NCBI GenBank assembly: GCA_903847975.1
Contig: CAINFC010000006.1
Coordinates: forward strand, 1 to 64,000
Origin: an uncultured Acidobacteriota bacterium
GTDB lineage: Bacteria; Acidobacteriota; UBA6911; CAINFC01
Length of the DNA stretch: 64,000 bases
Direction: 5' to 3'
Below are positions 20,116-28,448 of the stretch, one piece after another. Position numbers and translations under genes: made by a program. The notes below the pieces were generated by a model that saw only the letters and a program-made list of their open reading frames with translations, was not told the DNA's origin and ran no database searches. The number at the start of each line of letters is the position of its first letter. Position 1 is the first letter of the stretch.

Positions 20116-22173
20116 CTACGGGAATCGGCTCCCCGGAGATTCGGCGCGGTCAAAGGGATGGCCGGTGGCAGACAGGCTGGCTTGAAGGTCCGGAAGGGAA
20201 AAACGGATCAACCCGAGATCCGTTCCCACATATACATAGTCCGAATCCGATACGAAGCTGGTGACGTTGCCGGGAAGGAGACCGGTTTTTATGCCAGCCC
20301 AGATCCTTTGCCGCGGGTCCGCCAGGTAAAAGCCCTTATCCATCGTTCCAATAAAAAGCAGTCGGTTCCAGGAATAAAGGGCACCCGGGTTTACTTTTGC
20401 GTTCGATAAGGACCCGATGGGCGTGTTCCAGGCGCCACCGGAATCCAGCGTCTGAATCCCGCCTCCGCAGGTCCCGATCCACAGCGTTTCCCCGTCCAGC
20501 AGCAGGGCATTGACCCAGCTGTGTCGCAAGGGAGAATTGGCAGGAGTGTAATTTCGGGGCGGGTCTTTCCTGTTCCAGAAGCTCAGTCCGCCGAGAGTCC
20601 CGATGTAAATCCCTTTCGGTGTGGGGGCCAGGCTGTACACCTGGTTGCCGGGAAGTCCGTGATAGGCATACAGACTGCTTACACGGAATGGCTCGTAAAG
20701 GGTAAGCCCGCCGGCGGTGGCCGCCAGCACGGTGGTCGATCCCGGGAATTCCGGCAAAGTCTGAGAAACGCTGTTGTGGATTAATCCTTCTTCCTGGCGC
20801 AGCAACCGGTAATTTTCGCGGCCGGAGAAAACCGCCAGCCCGTTAGCGGTGGACACAAAAGTCTGGTGTGAGGGGGGATCGTGGTGAAGATGGTTGATGC
20901 AGAACAGCAGATCATCCCTCCAGTGCCGGATCCTGCCGTCCGCCATGGAAACGATATCCAGCCCGGCGTCGAAATATCCCACCCACAACTGGCGATCGTC
21001 ATCCGTCGCCAAGGCATTGACAAAGCGGTCGGCCAGAACGGGCTCCCGGGAGTGGCGCAGCTGGAGAATCGGCTGCAGCGGCGCACGCCACCCGGCATCG
21101 ACGCGCCAAAGGTCACCGGAAGACGAGAGAAAGAGCTCGTTCCCTACGGCGTGAAGGCGTGGGGGGGCCGCCGGATGGCCGGCATCTTCCCTGGGTCCGG
21201 GTCCCGATCCAGTGGCCGTCAGCAGCCTGGGTCGTTCTGCCGGATTCAGAGAAAGGACCGATCCGCCCCGGGTGGAGGCAAAAAACCGCTCCCGGTGGAA
21301 AACCAGAGACTCGATAAATTCACCCTCCAGGAAACGCGACTCGGCCTTTTCTCCCTGGATCCAAAGGCCACCCATCGGCGTACCTGCTGCACATAAGCGC
21401 CGGGCGGGATCCAGGGCGAGCGTGGTGATCTGGTTGTCCGGGAGGCCATCCGCAGTGGTCCAGGCGCGCCAGGTCCCGCCGCTATAGTGCCAGAGTCCCT
21501 GGGCGAAGGTTCCCACCCAGAGGCTGGTGCTGTCTCCGGCCAGATGTGTGGCATGAAAGGAATGGGGCAATCCGGGAACGACCACTTTTTTTAATACTGC
21601 ATTGTTCCAAAGAAGAAGCCCGCATCCGCGGGTCCCTACCCACAAATCTCCCTGCGGGGTGGAAAGCAGCGCCGTCGGAAATCGACAGGCCGCATCTTCG
21701 GGGACCACGGCGGACGCTTCCTTTGCCCAAAAAACGAGGCCGGTGCCACGAACAGCCAGCACCGGATTCTGCTGGAAAAGGGCCATGTCGGGAATGTCGC
21801 ACTGCGGCCACCCCTCGGCCATCGTGAAGCGGCGAAGAAGTCTCCCGTCCCCGTCGTACTGTCGAAATCCGTCTGTGGCACCTACCAGCCATTCATCCTG
21901 GCGGGACAAAAGGCTGAGAATCGTGGAACGGTGTTCCATGATCTCGGCAACCAGGAAATCGTCGGTTTGCAGAATGCGCTTTTCGTAGGCCACCAGGGAC
22001 TCTTTTTGCATCTGCCGTTCCTGATCGGAAACCGTCCTGTCCATCCGGGAAGACAAGTCAAACCAAAACCAGACAGGGATACCGCAGCAAAGGCAAAAAG
22101 CCATCAGCAGAAGTGCGGGCCGGCCCGGCCTTCGAAAGGAACAGGAAGAAAAGAGCGGCTTGATCGGAAACAA
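20116..22173 (-). CDS. Membrane-anchored beta-propeller sensor protein without a kinase
   Basis: Protein of 685 residues. One hydrophobic segment (about 20-38) anchors it, followed by about 45 residues of probable coiled coil and then a series of propeller blades to the end, including repeated LWVGT-x-x-x-GL motifs. These are the two-component regulator propeller repeats also found in the hybrid kinase at the start of the window. Here there is no Y_Y_Y, histidine kinase or receiver part, so it is an isolated sensor or binding domain, perhaps paired with a kinase encoded elsewhere. The first possible start is TTG at 22173 without a clear ribosome site; the true start could be later. It sits 26 bases after the lytic transglycosylase gene on the same strand. 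Confidence 0.78.
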   Translation of the reverse strand: MFPIKPLFSSCSFRRPGRPALLLMAFCLCCGIPVWFWFDLSSRMDRTVSDQERQMQKESLVAYEKRILQTDDFLVAEIMEHRSTILSLLSRQDEWLVGATDGFRQYDGDGRLLRRFTMAEGWPQCDIPDMALFQQNPVLAVRGTGLVFWAKEASAVVPEDAACRFPTALLSTPQGDLWVGTRGCGLLLWNNAVLKKVVVPGLPHSFHATHLAGDSTSLWVGTFAQGLWHYSGGTWRAWTTADGLPDNQITTLALDPARRLCAAGTPMGGLWIQGEKAESRFLEGEFIESLVFHRERFFASTRGGSVLSLNPAERPRLLTATGSGPGPREDAGHPAAPPRLHAVGNELFLSSSGDLWRVDAGWRAPLQPILQLRHSREPVLADRFVNALATDDDRQLWVGYFDAGLDIVSMADGRIRHWRDDLLFCINHLHHDPPSHQTFVSTANGLAVFSGRENYRLLRQEEGLIHNSVSQTLPEFPGSTTVLAATAGGLTLYEPFRVSSLYAYHGLPGNQVYSLAPTPKGIYIGTLGGLSFWNRKDPPRNYTPANSPLRHSWVNALLLDGETLWIGTCGGGIQTLDSGGAWNTPIGSLSNAKVNPGALYSWNRLLFIGTMDKGFYLADPRQRIWAGIKTGLLPGNVTSFVSDSDYVYVGTDLGLIRFSLPDLQASLSATGHPFDRAESPGSRFP

Positions 22174-22199
22174 GGCGGGGGCCCGGGGTGCCGGCAGGA

Positions 22200-23186
22200 C
22201 TAGTTGTTGGTTCCTTCTTCGGCGGGAAAATCGATATTGGTAATTTCGATCATTCCCTGGGCATTGACGAACCGTCGCACCCGTGGCTGGGGCATGGGCT
22301 CGTTCTCCACGACCGGAGTAAACGGGGAGCGGTCGAAATTGAAAATGCGCGAAATGCGGTTGATATAGTTGCGTGTTTCGGAAATATTGGGGACGCCTCC
22401 GGAGCGGATGACGCGATTTTCGCCGGCATTATAGCCGGAAAGAGCCAGTGGCACATTTCCCTGGAACATGTCCAAAAGTTCCCTCAGATACTTGACGCCT
22501 CCGGCAATGTTCTCCTCCGGATCGTAAATGCGTCGAACACCGTATCGGCGGGCGGTGTCCGGCATCAGCTGCATCAACCCCCGGGCTCCTTTGGGAGAAA
22601 CGGCAAAAGGATTGAAGTTGCTTTCCGCCTTGATGACCGCACGAACCAGATCGGGCTCCAGGCCATGGACGTCCGCGTATTTGTTGATCAGCGATTCAAA
22701 ATGCTGGCTGTTCATAGCCGGAAAACGCTCGGAGAGGCCTGATTGATTCGAGGACCATTGGGCCGGAAGCGCAGTCGGTTCCCCCACGGCCCTGGTGGCA
22801 GCGGCAGGCGGAGCATCCGCCTGGGACGCCAGGCGATCGGCCGAGGATGCCAGATGATCAAATCGCCTGGCCTGCTGCTCGGCGCGCTCAATGGCCGTCT
22901 GCGCCGCGGCGGTACCGGCTGCTTTTTGCTTCCGGGAAAGCGCCGGGGTCTGCTGCTCTTTGCCTTTTGCGGCCGGAGTGTCCTGCGGTTGAGGCTGCGC
23001 AGCAGAGGGAGAAATGATTTCCTCGTGAGGCAGGGGCGATCGTTCCGAAGGAATATTGGTAATAATGCGGTGGCCGTTTTCGTCGATGTAGCTGTAAACC
23101 TTGGTTTGACCAAACAGATAGCCGGGGCCAAGCAGAATTGCGAAAGCCATCATGAATCGGAAGCAGTTTGACCCGGTTGCTTTCAT
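22200..23186 (-). CDS. Exported lytic transglycosylase with DUF4124 domain
   Basis: Protein of 328 residues with a signal peptide (about 1-26, ending YLFGQ). A DUF4124-like segment (YSYIDENGHRIITNIP, about 31-46) leads to a long low-complexity Ala/Gln/Pro linker (about 55-145) and an SLT (family 23-like) domain (about 160-290). The catalytic Glu188 lies in VIKAESNFNP, followed by the characteristic GLMQLMPDTA and ALSGYNAGE motifs. It should cleave the MurNAc-GlcNAc bond of peptidoglycan in the periplasm. The C-terminal end (RFVNAQGMIEITNIDFP) resembles the DUF4124 segment, so the SLT domain appears flanked by two copies. There are 123 bases between it and alaS. Confidence 0.92.
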   Translation of the reverse strand: MKATGSNCFRFMMAFAILLGPGYLFGQTKVYSYIDENGHRIITNIPSERSPLPHEEIISPSAAQPQPQDTPAAKGKEQQTPALSRKQKAAGTAAAQTAIERAEQQARRFDHLASSADRLASQADAPPAAATRAVGEPTALPAQWSSNQSGLSERFPAMNSQHFESLINKYADVHGLEPDLVRAVIKAESNFNPFAVSPKGARGLMQLMPDTARRYGVRRIYDPEENIAGGVKYLRELLDMFQGNVPLALSGYNAGENRVIRSGGVPNISETRNYINRISRIFNFDRSPFTPVVENEPMPQPRVRRFVNAQGMIEITNIDFPAEEGTNN

Positions 23187-23309
23187 GGTTACTCAGCACA
23201 TCTCAGAATATAATATGCAAATATTATACCAAATGGGAGTTGATGTTGTGCAGAACATCACAGGATCTATCTGTCGATCCGTAAATGTATTTTGTTGAAA
23301 CAACCTTTC

Positions 23310-25943
23310 TTAGTCCCCAAGATGTTTTTTGACAAGTTCCAGGCCTTTTTCAATGGCTTTGTCCAGAAATTCGGCGCTTTTCCCGCCCGCTTCGGCCATA
23401 TTTGCCTTACCGCCGCCACCGCCGGAAATGATGGGAGCTATTTCTTTTACCAGCTTTCCGGCATGAACCTTCTGAGCCTTCTCTCCACTGAGGAGAACAA
23501 CCATATTAGACTTTCCTTCAACTTCTGACCCTAAAATAACGATCCCATCAGATAATTTCCTACAAAGACGATCGGCTAATTCTCTCAATCCATCCTTTGG
23601 CATTCCGTCGACCCGCTGCGCAAGAACGGAGACTCCACGGATGTCAACGACTTTTTCGAGGATATTTCCTGCCGCGGCCTGTCCCATTTTCAACTGAAGT
23701 TCTTCTACTTTGCGACTGAGCTCTCGCACTGTCAAAAAATGACGTTCCAGTGACAGCCCGATCTCATCGCGGCCGCACTTCAGAGATGTGGAAATATTTT
23801 CCAGGATCTGCTCCGACTGACGGAAATGATCCAGGGAATGAACGCCTGTGGAGGCTTCCACGCGCCGGATGCCTGCCGAAATGCTGCTTTCCGATAACAC
23901 TTTCAGCAAGCCGACCTCGCCGGTATGGCTGACATGGGTGCCGCCGCAAAGCTCGCTGCTGAAACCGGGAATGGAAATAACACTGACGACTTCCTGGTAT
24001 TTTTCTCCAAAAAGTGCCATGGATCCGGATGCCAGGGCTTCTTCGCGCTTCATCAGCGTGCGGGAGACCGGCCTGTTTTCCAGGATGATCCGATTGGCCA
24101 GGTCCTCAATGGCTGACAGCTCCCCGGGGCTTACGGCAGCGTAGTGGGAAAAGTCAAATCGCAGCCGGGAAGAGGAAACCAGGGAACCGGCCTGCTTGAC
24201 ATGCTCACCCAGGACCTGGCGGAGGGAGGCGTGAAGAAGATGGGTGGCCGTATGATTCCTGCGCGTGGCCAGGCGCAGCCCCGCATCGACCCGCGCGTAT
24301 ACCTGGTCGCCGGTCTGCAGAGACCCCTGTTCGACCCGCACCCGGTGACCGATGGCCTTTTCTCCGAAATGACGACAATCGAGAACTTTCGCTTTTCCGG
24401 CATCCGAGCCGATCACCCCCTGATCGCCTGACTGGCCTCCCGACTCGGCATAAAAGGGGGTCCGATCCAGAAAAACGAATCCTTCCACTCCCGCTTCCAG
24501 GGAAGGAACCGCCTGGTTGTCCAGGTAGAGAGCGAGGATCCGGGCGTCCTCAACCCTCATCGACTCATGACCGGCATAAGCGCTCTCATGATGGCTGAGG
24601 TTCTGTACCTCGGCGGGGGAGGCCATCGCCTCCTGTCCCTGCCGCGACAGATCGCGCTGCTGCTCCATGCGGCTGTGAAATTCCGATTCATCCACGGTCA
24701 TACCGGTTTCTGCGCAAAGCTCCTTGATGGTTTCCAGGGGCAGGCCGTGCGTGTCGTACAGGAAAAAGGCCTCTGTCCCCGGGAAAAGGTCCGACTGCCC
24801 TTTGCGGAGCTGATCGGCACGGGATTGAAATTCCCGCAGCCCGGAGCTCAGCGTGTGGGAAAAAATCTCCTCTTCCGCGCGAACCGCTCTCGAAATGGTT
24901 TCCTGGTGAGCCAGAAGTTCGGGGTAGGCGCCGCCCATCCGTTCGGCGACCTGCAGCGCGACCTGATGGAGAAAGGGATCATGGAGGCCCAGCTTTCTCC
25001 CGTGAACAATGGCGCGACGGATGATTTTTCTAAGAACGTAGCCGCGCTTGTCGTTGCCCGGATACTGCCCGTCGGCGACCATGAAGGCCGCCGCCCTGGC
25101 GTGATCGGCAATAATCCGCATGGCGGTGTCTTTGGCTGAATTTCCCCCCAGGTACTCCTGGGAGGAGAGGCGGCAGACAAATTCGATAAGCGGCATAAAC
25201 AGGTCGGTGTCGTAATTGCTGACCTTGCCCTGCAGGACGGTGGTAATGCGCTCCAGGCCCATGCCCGTATCGATGGAGGGCGAGGGAAGAGGACTCATCT
25301 GCCCCTGTTCGTTGCGGTCAAACTGCATGAAGACCAGGTTCCAGAGCTCCACGTAGCGACCGCAGGAACAGGACAAGTCGCAGTCCGTGTGGCCCAGCGG
25401 ACTGGTTCCGTAGTCGTAATGAATTTCCGAGCAGGGCCCGCATGGGCCGGTGTCGCCCATGGCCCAGAAGTTATCCTTTTCCCCGAAGCGGAATATTCTC
25501 TCGCGGGCCACATCGGTCTCGCGGGCCCAGAGGTCGAAGGCCTCGTCATCTTTTTCAAAAACAGTCACAAACAGCCGGTCTTTGGGCAGACCGAATCTCT
25601 CGGTGATCAGTTCCCAGGCAAAGCGGATCGCATCCAGCTTGAAGTAGTCCCCGAAAGAGAAATTGCCCAGCATTTCAAAGAAAGTGTGATGCCGGAAAGA
25701 GCGTCCTACATCCTCAAAATCATTATGCTTTCCGCTGACGCGCATGCATTTCTGGCTGGTGGCCGCCCGGCGGTAGGGGCGCTTTTCCCGCCCCAGAAAA
25801 GTATCCTTGAACTGATTCATGCCGGCATTGCAAAAAAGCAGGGTCGGATCATGGTAGGGAATCAGCGGGGAACTGCTTACCAGGCGATGCCCCTTCTCTT
25901 CAAAGTAGCTCAGGAAAGTACTGCGAACCTGCGATGATTTCAT
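23310..25943 (-). CDS. alaS: Alanine-tRNA ligase
   Basis: AlaRS charges tRNA-Ala and edits mischarged Ser or Gly. The 877 residues show the class II catalytic domain at the N-terminus (FLSYFEEKGH, HNDFEDVGRSFRHHTFFEM). The editing domain carries the zinc-binding NHTATHLLHA and CGGTHVSHTGE motifs. The C-terminal DHHA1 domain has a GGGGGKANMAEAGGK glycine-rich motif. The full family length is present with no sign of damage. AGGAT lies ten bases before the ATG. It follows recX by 23 bases; the recA/recX-alaS order is conserved in many bacteria and supports the recX call. Confidence 0.97.
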   Translation of the reverse strand: MKSSQVRSTFLSYFEEKGHRLVSSSPLIPYHDPTLLFCNAGMNQFKDTFLGREKRPYRRAATSQKCMRVSGKHNDFEDVGRSFRHHTFFEMLGNFSFGDYFKLDAIRFAWELITERFGLPKDRLFVTVFEKDDEAFDLWARETDVARERIFRFGEKDNFWAMGDTGPCGPCSEIHYDYGTSPLGHTDCDLSCSCGRYVELWNLVFMQFDRNEQGQMSPLPSPSIDTGMGLERITTVLQGKVSNYDTDLFMPLIEFVCRLSSQEYLGGNSAKDTAMRIIADHARAAAFMVADGQYPGNDKRGYVLRKIIRRAIVHGRKLGLHDPFLHQVALQVAERMGGAYPELLAHQETISRAVRAEEEIFSHTLSSGLREFQSRADQLRKGQSDLFPGTEAFFLYDTHGLPLETIKELCAETGMTVDESEFHSRMEQQRDLSRQGQEAMASPAEVQNLSHHESAYAGHESMRVEDARILALYLDNQAVPSLEAGVEGFVFLDRTPFYAESGGQSGDQGVIGSDAGKAKVLDCRHFGEKAIGHRVRVEQGSLQTGDQVYARVDAGLRLATRRNHTATHLLHASLRQVLGEHVKQAGSLVSSSRLRFDFSHYAAVSPGELSAIEDLANRIILENRPVSRTLMKREEALASGSMALFGEKYQEVVSVISIPGFSSELCGGTHVSHTGEVGLLKVLSESSISAGIRRVEASTGVHSLDHFRQSEQILENISTSLKCGRDEIGLSLERHFLTVRELSRKVEELQLKMGQAAAGNILEKVVDIRGVSVLAQRVDGMPKDGLRELADRLCRKLSDGIVILGSEVEGKSNMVVLLSGEKAQKVHAGKLVKEIAPIISGGGGGKANMAEAGGKSAEFLDKAIEKGLELVKKHLGD

Positions 25944-25966
25944 TTTGCTGTTTATCCTGTTTTAAG

Positions 25967-26446
25967 TTAATTCCAGGCCTCATCGGCCGGATCGTCCATT
26001 TTCAAACCATGCTTTGCCAAAGCCCCGCGGATGGCCTCTTCGCTGAATCCTTTTCGGGCCAGAAAGCCAAGCAGCCGGCCCCACTCTTTCCGGCTCTGCG
26101 GCGTGGGGCGACTCTTCAGATAGGCTGAAAGCGCCTCGCCGGCAGCCTCCTTCTCGGGGGTGTGCCGGACCGCCACGCGGAGGGCTTTGGCTGCCGTTTC
26201 CCCGGAAACTCCGTGGCGCTCCAGGTCGGCTTCCACCCGGAGAAGTCCTTCCTTTCTTTCCTTCAGCCGATAGGATGCGCGCTGTACGGAAAAGTCGAAG
26301 TCGTTCAAAAGTTTCAGGGATTTCAAGCGCACCACTACCGAATCGATCTCCTCTTCGGAGGCGCTTTCGGCCAGCTTGCGCCGTATTTCGGCTTCCGTAT
26401 GGGCTCTCTGGGAAATCCAGCGGTAGGCTTTCTGCAGCGGGGTCAG
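25967..26446 (-). CDS. recX: Regulatory protein RecX, probable CTG start
   Basis: RecX modulates RecA filaments by inhibiting their extension. The open frame encodes three three-helix repeats: AYRWISQRAHTEAEIRRKL, then RVEADLERHGV, then GRLLGFLARKGFSEEAIRGAL near the end. From the first standard start (GTG at 26335) only 122 residues remain and the first repeat is lost. Reading back in frame restores the repeat and gives 159 residues, the normal family size, but that extension contains no ATG, GTG or TTG. A CTG at 26444-26446 overlaps the pilT stop as CTGA, so translation coupled to pilT from CTG is the best explanation. A frameshift or sequencing error near the start is the alternative. alaS follows 23 bases later. 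Confidence 0.8.
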   Translation of the reverse strand: MTPLQKAYRWISQRAHTEAEIRRKLAESASEEEIDSVVVRLKSLKLLNDFDFSVQRASYRLKERKEGLLRVEADLERHGVSGETAAKALRVAVRHTPEKEAAGEALSAYLKSRPTPQSRKEWGRLLGFLARKGFSEEAIRGALAKHGLKMDDPADEAWN

Positions 26447-27651
26447 CGCGTCTGTATTTTTTTGCGAAGTTCTTCCAGCCGTGATTCCTCCTTGGGAGCT
26501 TCCGCCTTATTGTTGCTGCCCCCCCTATGGAGCAGCATGTCCTTTTCCATGTCATCCCGGGCGCTTCCTGTCGTGGAGTACACGCCCTGCACCCGCAGCT
26601 TGAACTCATCCGGACTGGTGGCGTAGCTGAGCGCATCATTATAGCTTACCAGTCCCTTTTGATAGTGCTGAAAGATCGACTGATCGAAGCTCTGCATCCC
26701 ATACTGCGAGGTGCCGGCTTCAATCGCCGCACGAATCTGTTTGGTTTTCATGGGGTCCAGGATCAGCGACCGGATGAATTCGGTGGAGCGCAGAACTTCC
26801 ACGGCCGGCACCCGTCCGCTTTTGTCGCTGCGGCGGATCAGGCGCATCGATATGATGGCCGACAGGACCGATGCCAGCTGGATGCGGATCTGATCCTGCT
26901 GGTGGGGCGGAAAAACGGCGATCACCCGGTTGATGGTTTCGATGGCATCCGTGGTGTGCAGGGTGCTGAATACCAGATGGCCGGTCTCGGCGGCCAGCAG
27001 AGCCGTTTCGATGGTTTCCTGGTCGCGCATTTCGCCGACCAGGATGATATCCGGATCCTGCCGCAGGGCACTGCGCAGCGAATTGGCAAAGCTGAAGGTG
27101 TCGACCGTGATTTCCCTCTGGCTGATCAGCGACTTGTTGTCGCGGTGCAGGAACTCGATCGGGTCCTCGATGGTGATGATATTCATGGCTTCCGTGTTGT
27201 TGATGTGATCAATCATGGAGGCCAGGGTGGTCGACTTTCCGCTTCCGGTCGTTCCGGTCACCAGGACCAGACCGCGCTGCTCGGCGGCAATCCGGGCCAG
27301 GACGGAAGGCAGGTAAAGCTCTTCAAAAGCGGGGATGCGCAGGGGAATGGCGCGGATCGAAAGAGTGATGGTTCCTCTCTGGTGAAAGACGTTGATACGG
27401 AAGCGGCCCAGGCCGGGGATCCCGTAGCCGACGTCGATTTCCAGCTTTTCTTTGAAAATTTTCTTCTGCGCTTCATTCATCACATCGAAAGCCAGAACCT
27501 GGGTGTCGTTGGGCGTCAGGCGCTGAAATTGGGGCATGGGGATAAGCTCCCCATGAATGCGTATGTGCGGAGGGGATCCGACTTTGGCATGAACGTCGGA
27601 GGCCCCCATATCCATGGCCATGCGTAATAGTTTCGCTGCTATTTCTCCCAT
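26443..27651 (-). CDS. pilT: Type IV pilus retraction ATPase
   Basis: PilT is the hexameric cytoplasmic motor that depolymerises type IV pili for twitching. The 402-residue protein starts MGEIAAKLLRMAMDMGASDVH. Walker A is GTTGSGKST (residues 133-141), the Asp box is IITIEDPIEF, Walker B is IILVGEMRDQET and the His box is HLVFSTLHTTDA. The C-terminus carries about 40 extra residues, charged and coiled-coil-like (EAPKEESRLEELRKK), beyond the usual PilT end. GGGAG precedes the ATG. No other pilus gene is in the window. The last bases overlap the proposed recX start. Confidence 0.96.
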   Translation of the reverse strand: MGEIAAKLLRMAMDMGASDVHAKVGSPPHIRIHGELIPMPQFQRLTPNDTQVLAFDVMNEAQKKIFKEKLEIDVGYGIPGLGRFRINVFHQRGTITLSIRAIPLRIPAFEELYLPSVLARIAAEQRGLVLVTGTTGSGKSTTLASMIDHINNTEAMNIITIEDPIEFLHRDNKSLISQREITVDTFSFANSLRSALRQDPDIILVGEMRDQETIETALLAAETGHLVFSTLHTTDAIETINRVIAVFPPHQQDQIRIQLASVLSAIISMRLIRRSDKSGRVPAVEVLRSTEFIRSLILDPMKTKQIRAAIEAGTSQYGMQSFDQSIFQHYQKGLVSYNDALSYATSPDEFKLRVQGVYSTTGSARDDMEKDMLLHRGGSNNKAEAPKEESRLEELRKKIQTR

Positions 27652-27777
27652 TGCTCCCGTCCATTCTCAAGTGCCATGCGGCATCGTTTGTCCTCTTCCC
27701 GCATCCCCAGGGATGGGAAGTTCAAGCAAAGTTTCCAAGGATCAACCGTCCTTCCGTAGCCATTTGGCGCCTGGCTC

Positions 27778-27806
27778 TTGACAGAAGGCACTTAATTCCT
27801 TAGTAT
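27778..27806 (+). promoter_or_regulatory. Sigma70-type promoter, apparently leaderless
   Basis: TTGACA at 27778-27783 and TAGTAT at 27801-27806 are separated by 17 bases. Transcription should start at about 27812-27814, while the next ATG is at 27815. No ribosome site lies between, so the transcript of the following gene is probably leaderless. Confidence 0.65.
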
Positions 27807-27814
27807 TTTAACCC

Positions 27815-28207
27815 ATGCAAGAATCGCTTGTTTACGAAAATCGAACCAAAATTGCGGTTGCCTTTATCCTGGGTTGGCTTATCCCCGGCGCCGGTCACAT
27901 TTACCTGAAGAAAACCGCGAGGGGAGTGATCTTTTTCCTCTGTATCATGGCTCTCTTTTCCATGGGGATTTTTCTGCAGGGAGCACTGGTCGGGCTGGAT
28001 TTTGCAGACTTTTTCGGATTTTTGAAATGGTTTGCGGAAGTGGGATCCGGTCTGGTTTACCTGGTTGCGGTCGGAGCCGGAATCGGAGCCGGAGAAATAA
28101 CCTCCTTCACCTACGACTACGGAAATATATTCCTTTACACCGCCGGCCTTTTAAACATGCTGATCATGCTGGATACCTTCGATATTAGCGTCGGGAGGAA
28201 AAACTGA
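27815..28207 (+). CDS. Small integral membrane protein, DUF6677-like
   Basis: Membrane protein of 130 residues with three or four hydrophobic segments. The N-terminal signature ILGWLIPGAGHIYLKKTARG resembles the DUF6677/TM2-like group: a short helical hairpin with a Gly/Pro-rich turn and a GH-Y motif. No catalytic residues are evident and the function is unknown. The gene is preceded by a near-consensus promoter so close that the mRNA seems to begin at the ATG. A 57-residue membrane protein begins two bases after its stop, and a PfkB kinase follows. Confidence 0.8.
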   Translation: MQESLVYENRTKIAVAFILGWLIPGAGHIYLKKTARGVIFFLCIMALFSMGIFLQGALVGLDFADFFGFLKWFAEVGSGLVYLVAVGAGIGAGEITSFTYDYGNIFLYTAGLLNMLIMLDTFDISVGRKN

Positions 28208-28209
28208 TC

Positions 28210-28383
28210 ATGGGCCATTTTTCCTCTCTCGTTCTATACTCGGTTCTTGTCTCCATCGTATTTGCCTTGCTGACGAAGGATACTCAGAAGGAAAGGGCCC
28301 TTTACTTCCTGAAAATGTTTGCCGCTTTTGTGGGCCTGAGCATTCTGTCCGCCTGGTTCATGTATCTGTTTCCATTCTGGTAG
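28210..28383 (+). CDS. 57-residue hydrophobic membrane protein
   Basis: Small reading frame (57 residues) starting at an ATG 11 bases after a strong GGGAGGAAAAA ribosome site. It has two hydrophobic segments (about 5-21 and 35-54) separated by a charged stretch (TKDTQKERA), so it is probably a two-helix inner-membrane protein. It begins two bases after the DUF6677-like gene and must share its transcript. I do not recognise the family. The good ribosome site, tight spacing and clean hydrophobic pattern support a real gene. Confidence 0.75.
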   Translation: MGHFSSLVLYSVLVSIVFALLTKDTQKERALYFLKMFAAFVGLSILSAWFMYLFPFW

Positions 28384-28448
28384 GAAAAACGATGGCTCCT
28401 CCAGGAGCTGCCTGCGTTCTGCCTTCCACTTTCATGAGGTGAAATCTT

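Noticed and set aside
25980-26639. Alternative 219-residue minus-strand frame covering recX and the pilT end
   Set aside because: Its translation is Arg/Pro-rich and matches no family; the recX frame gives a proper RecX protein.
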